Shown here: positions 4,610 through 5,274 of the stretch, piece after piece | Layout: each line of letters begins with the position of its first letter | How positions within the stretch are numbered: position 1 is the first letter of the stretch | DNA from: Planctomycetota bacterium | GTDB lineage: Bacteria; Planctomycetota; Phycisphaerae; WQYP01 | Reading direction: 5' to 3' | DNA length: 5,274 nt | NCBI GenBank assembly: GCA_021852245.1 | Contig: JAJZNY010000349.1 | Span: 1 to 5,274 of the forward strand | Position numbers and translations under genes: made by a program | The notes under the pieces: model-generated | The model's database searches: none | What the model was told of the DNA's origin: nothing | What the model saw: the letters and a program-made list of their open reading frames with translations, nothing else

Positions 4610-5274
4610 CTATGGAATCGGCCCGCCGGCCCCCGGCTGCGGGTGGGCAAAGCGGCGAAGTCTGCCCAGCCCCGCATAGCGCATCAACGGCTGGGGGCGC
4701 ATATCCATGCGATGCCAAGGCAGCGAGATGTTCTTCCACCGAATCATCGGGCCGCCAAAGCGACGGGCCGCAGGCTGGTAGGCGGCAGAAAACAGATTTC
4801 CCGCACCGCGGACATTTTTCCGCAGAGCGCCGAACATAAACGCCAGAAGAAGCGCCTTGTGGGATGCGTTGATGAATTGATTATCGATCATCATCAGATG
4901 GGCGCCGGGCGCTGACAGGACGACCGCCCCGGTGTAGTAAGGCGTCATGATCGTATCGTGCACAAGGTACAGGGTGCCCGTATGGTTGGCATTGCCATCG
5001 CGCCCGAAATTAATAACTTCCCGATTGCCCGACATGTTCCGCTTTTTAACGATCACACACCCCAGCACCACCGCATCACTGTGCGGCTGATCGGTAATAC
5101 CCCGGCTATCAACGAAATCCATCTCACGATTGGCTGATCCGTGCACGTAGCAATACTCCACCCATGTGATGTGGGCGCGGCTTTTCAGATTGTGGCCGGT
5201 GATGCTGTCGGAAATATCACAGCCGCGCACCAGAACGCTGGTTCCGCCGAGATACAGGTTGTGGTTATAGCCGG
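4610..5274 (-). CDS. right-handed parallel beta-helix protein, 5' end outside window
   Basis: The C-terminal 221 residues of a gene that reads in from beyond 5274. The frame is open to the edge; a GTG at 5230 lies mid-domain and is not the start. Seen from the edge, HNLYLGG, then VLVRGCDISDS, then GHNLKSRA (5197-5174), then ITWVEYCYV show the rung-like spacing of short beta strands with Asn and Gly turns seen in pectate-lyase-like helices of the NosD/beta-helix-repeat type. Later rungs include DAVVLGCVIV, REVINFGRDGN, GTLYLVHDTIM, GAVVLSAPG and LMMIDNQFIN, the last like the usual NNxF/NNTF asparagine ladder. Such proteins are commonly exported and bind or cleave polysaccharide, but no catalytic residues can be assigned. 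The last 60 or so residues lose the rung pattern and become rich in Arg, Pro, Met and Trp. Any signal peptide would be outside the window. Confidence 0.8.
   Translation of the reverse strand, partial: GYNHNLYLGGTSVLVRGCDISDSITGHNLKSRAHITWVEYCYVHGSANREMDFVDSRGITDQPHSDAVVLGCVIVKKRNMSGNREVINFGRDGNANHTGTLYLVHDTIMTPYYTGAVVLSAPGAHLMMIDNQFINASHKALLLAFMFGALRKNVRGAGNLFSAAYQPAARRFGGPMIRWKNISLPWHRMDMRPQPLMRYAGLGRLRRFAHPQPGAGGPIP

Overview
The window looks like chromosomal DNA from a planctomycete-type bacterium, possibly of the Phycisphaerae. This is inferred from gene content: a divergent RNase HII-like protein with a KPTAGY-type C-terminus, a PEP-CTERM surface protein ending in PEP, a hydrophobic stretch and RRRR, and a parallel beta-helix protein with a GHNLKSRA motif. 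Good Shine-Dalgarno (SD) sequences precede several genes. No single marker fixes the taxonomy. Coding density is ordinary, and I see no insertion sequence, integrase, CRISPR array, tRNA or rRNA.

Layout. Bases 1-795 (+) hold the 3' part of an RNase HII-like gene whose first catalytic motif lies upstream of the window. Bases 941-1303 (+) encode a small three-helix membrane protein of the DUF4870 type, with two in-frame ATGs that each have an SD. Bases 1304-1537 are a convergent non-coding gap with two competing hairpins. On the minus strand, transcription would run from about 3303 down to 1538 through a doubtful 60-codon ORF (3303-3121), a PIN-like/DUF5615-type protein (3067-2687) and a phosphotransferase of the aminoglycoside/choline/methylthioribose kinase fold (2638-1538). 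Spacings of 53 and 48 bases would allow one operon.

Bases 3304-3493 form a divergent region. It carries a plausible plus-strand promoter (TTGACT-16-TATCCT), then a leader of about 170 bases with several potential stems before the PEP-CTERM gene (3494-4414, +). That gene ends in a very clear intrinsic terminator (4463-4501). A nested inverted repeat (4517-4567) follows, and then the minus-strand beta-helix gene (4610 to beyond 5274), which is cut by the window edge.

How the genes relate. Only the minus-strand group looks like a possible functional unit. The PEP-CTERM and beta-helix proteins are probably both exported, but they are convergent and independently transcribed. The features most worth checking are the structured PEP-CTERM leader, the promoter/SD overlap at 3286-3316, the small ORF-PIN-kinase cluster, and the dual start of the DUF4870 gene. 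None is proven novel from sequence alone.
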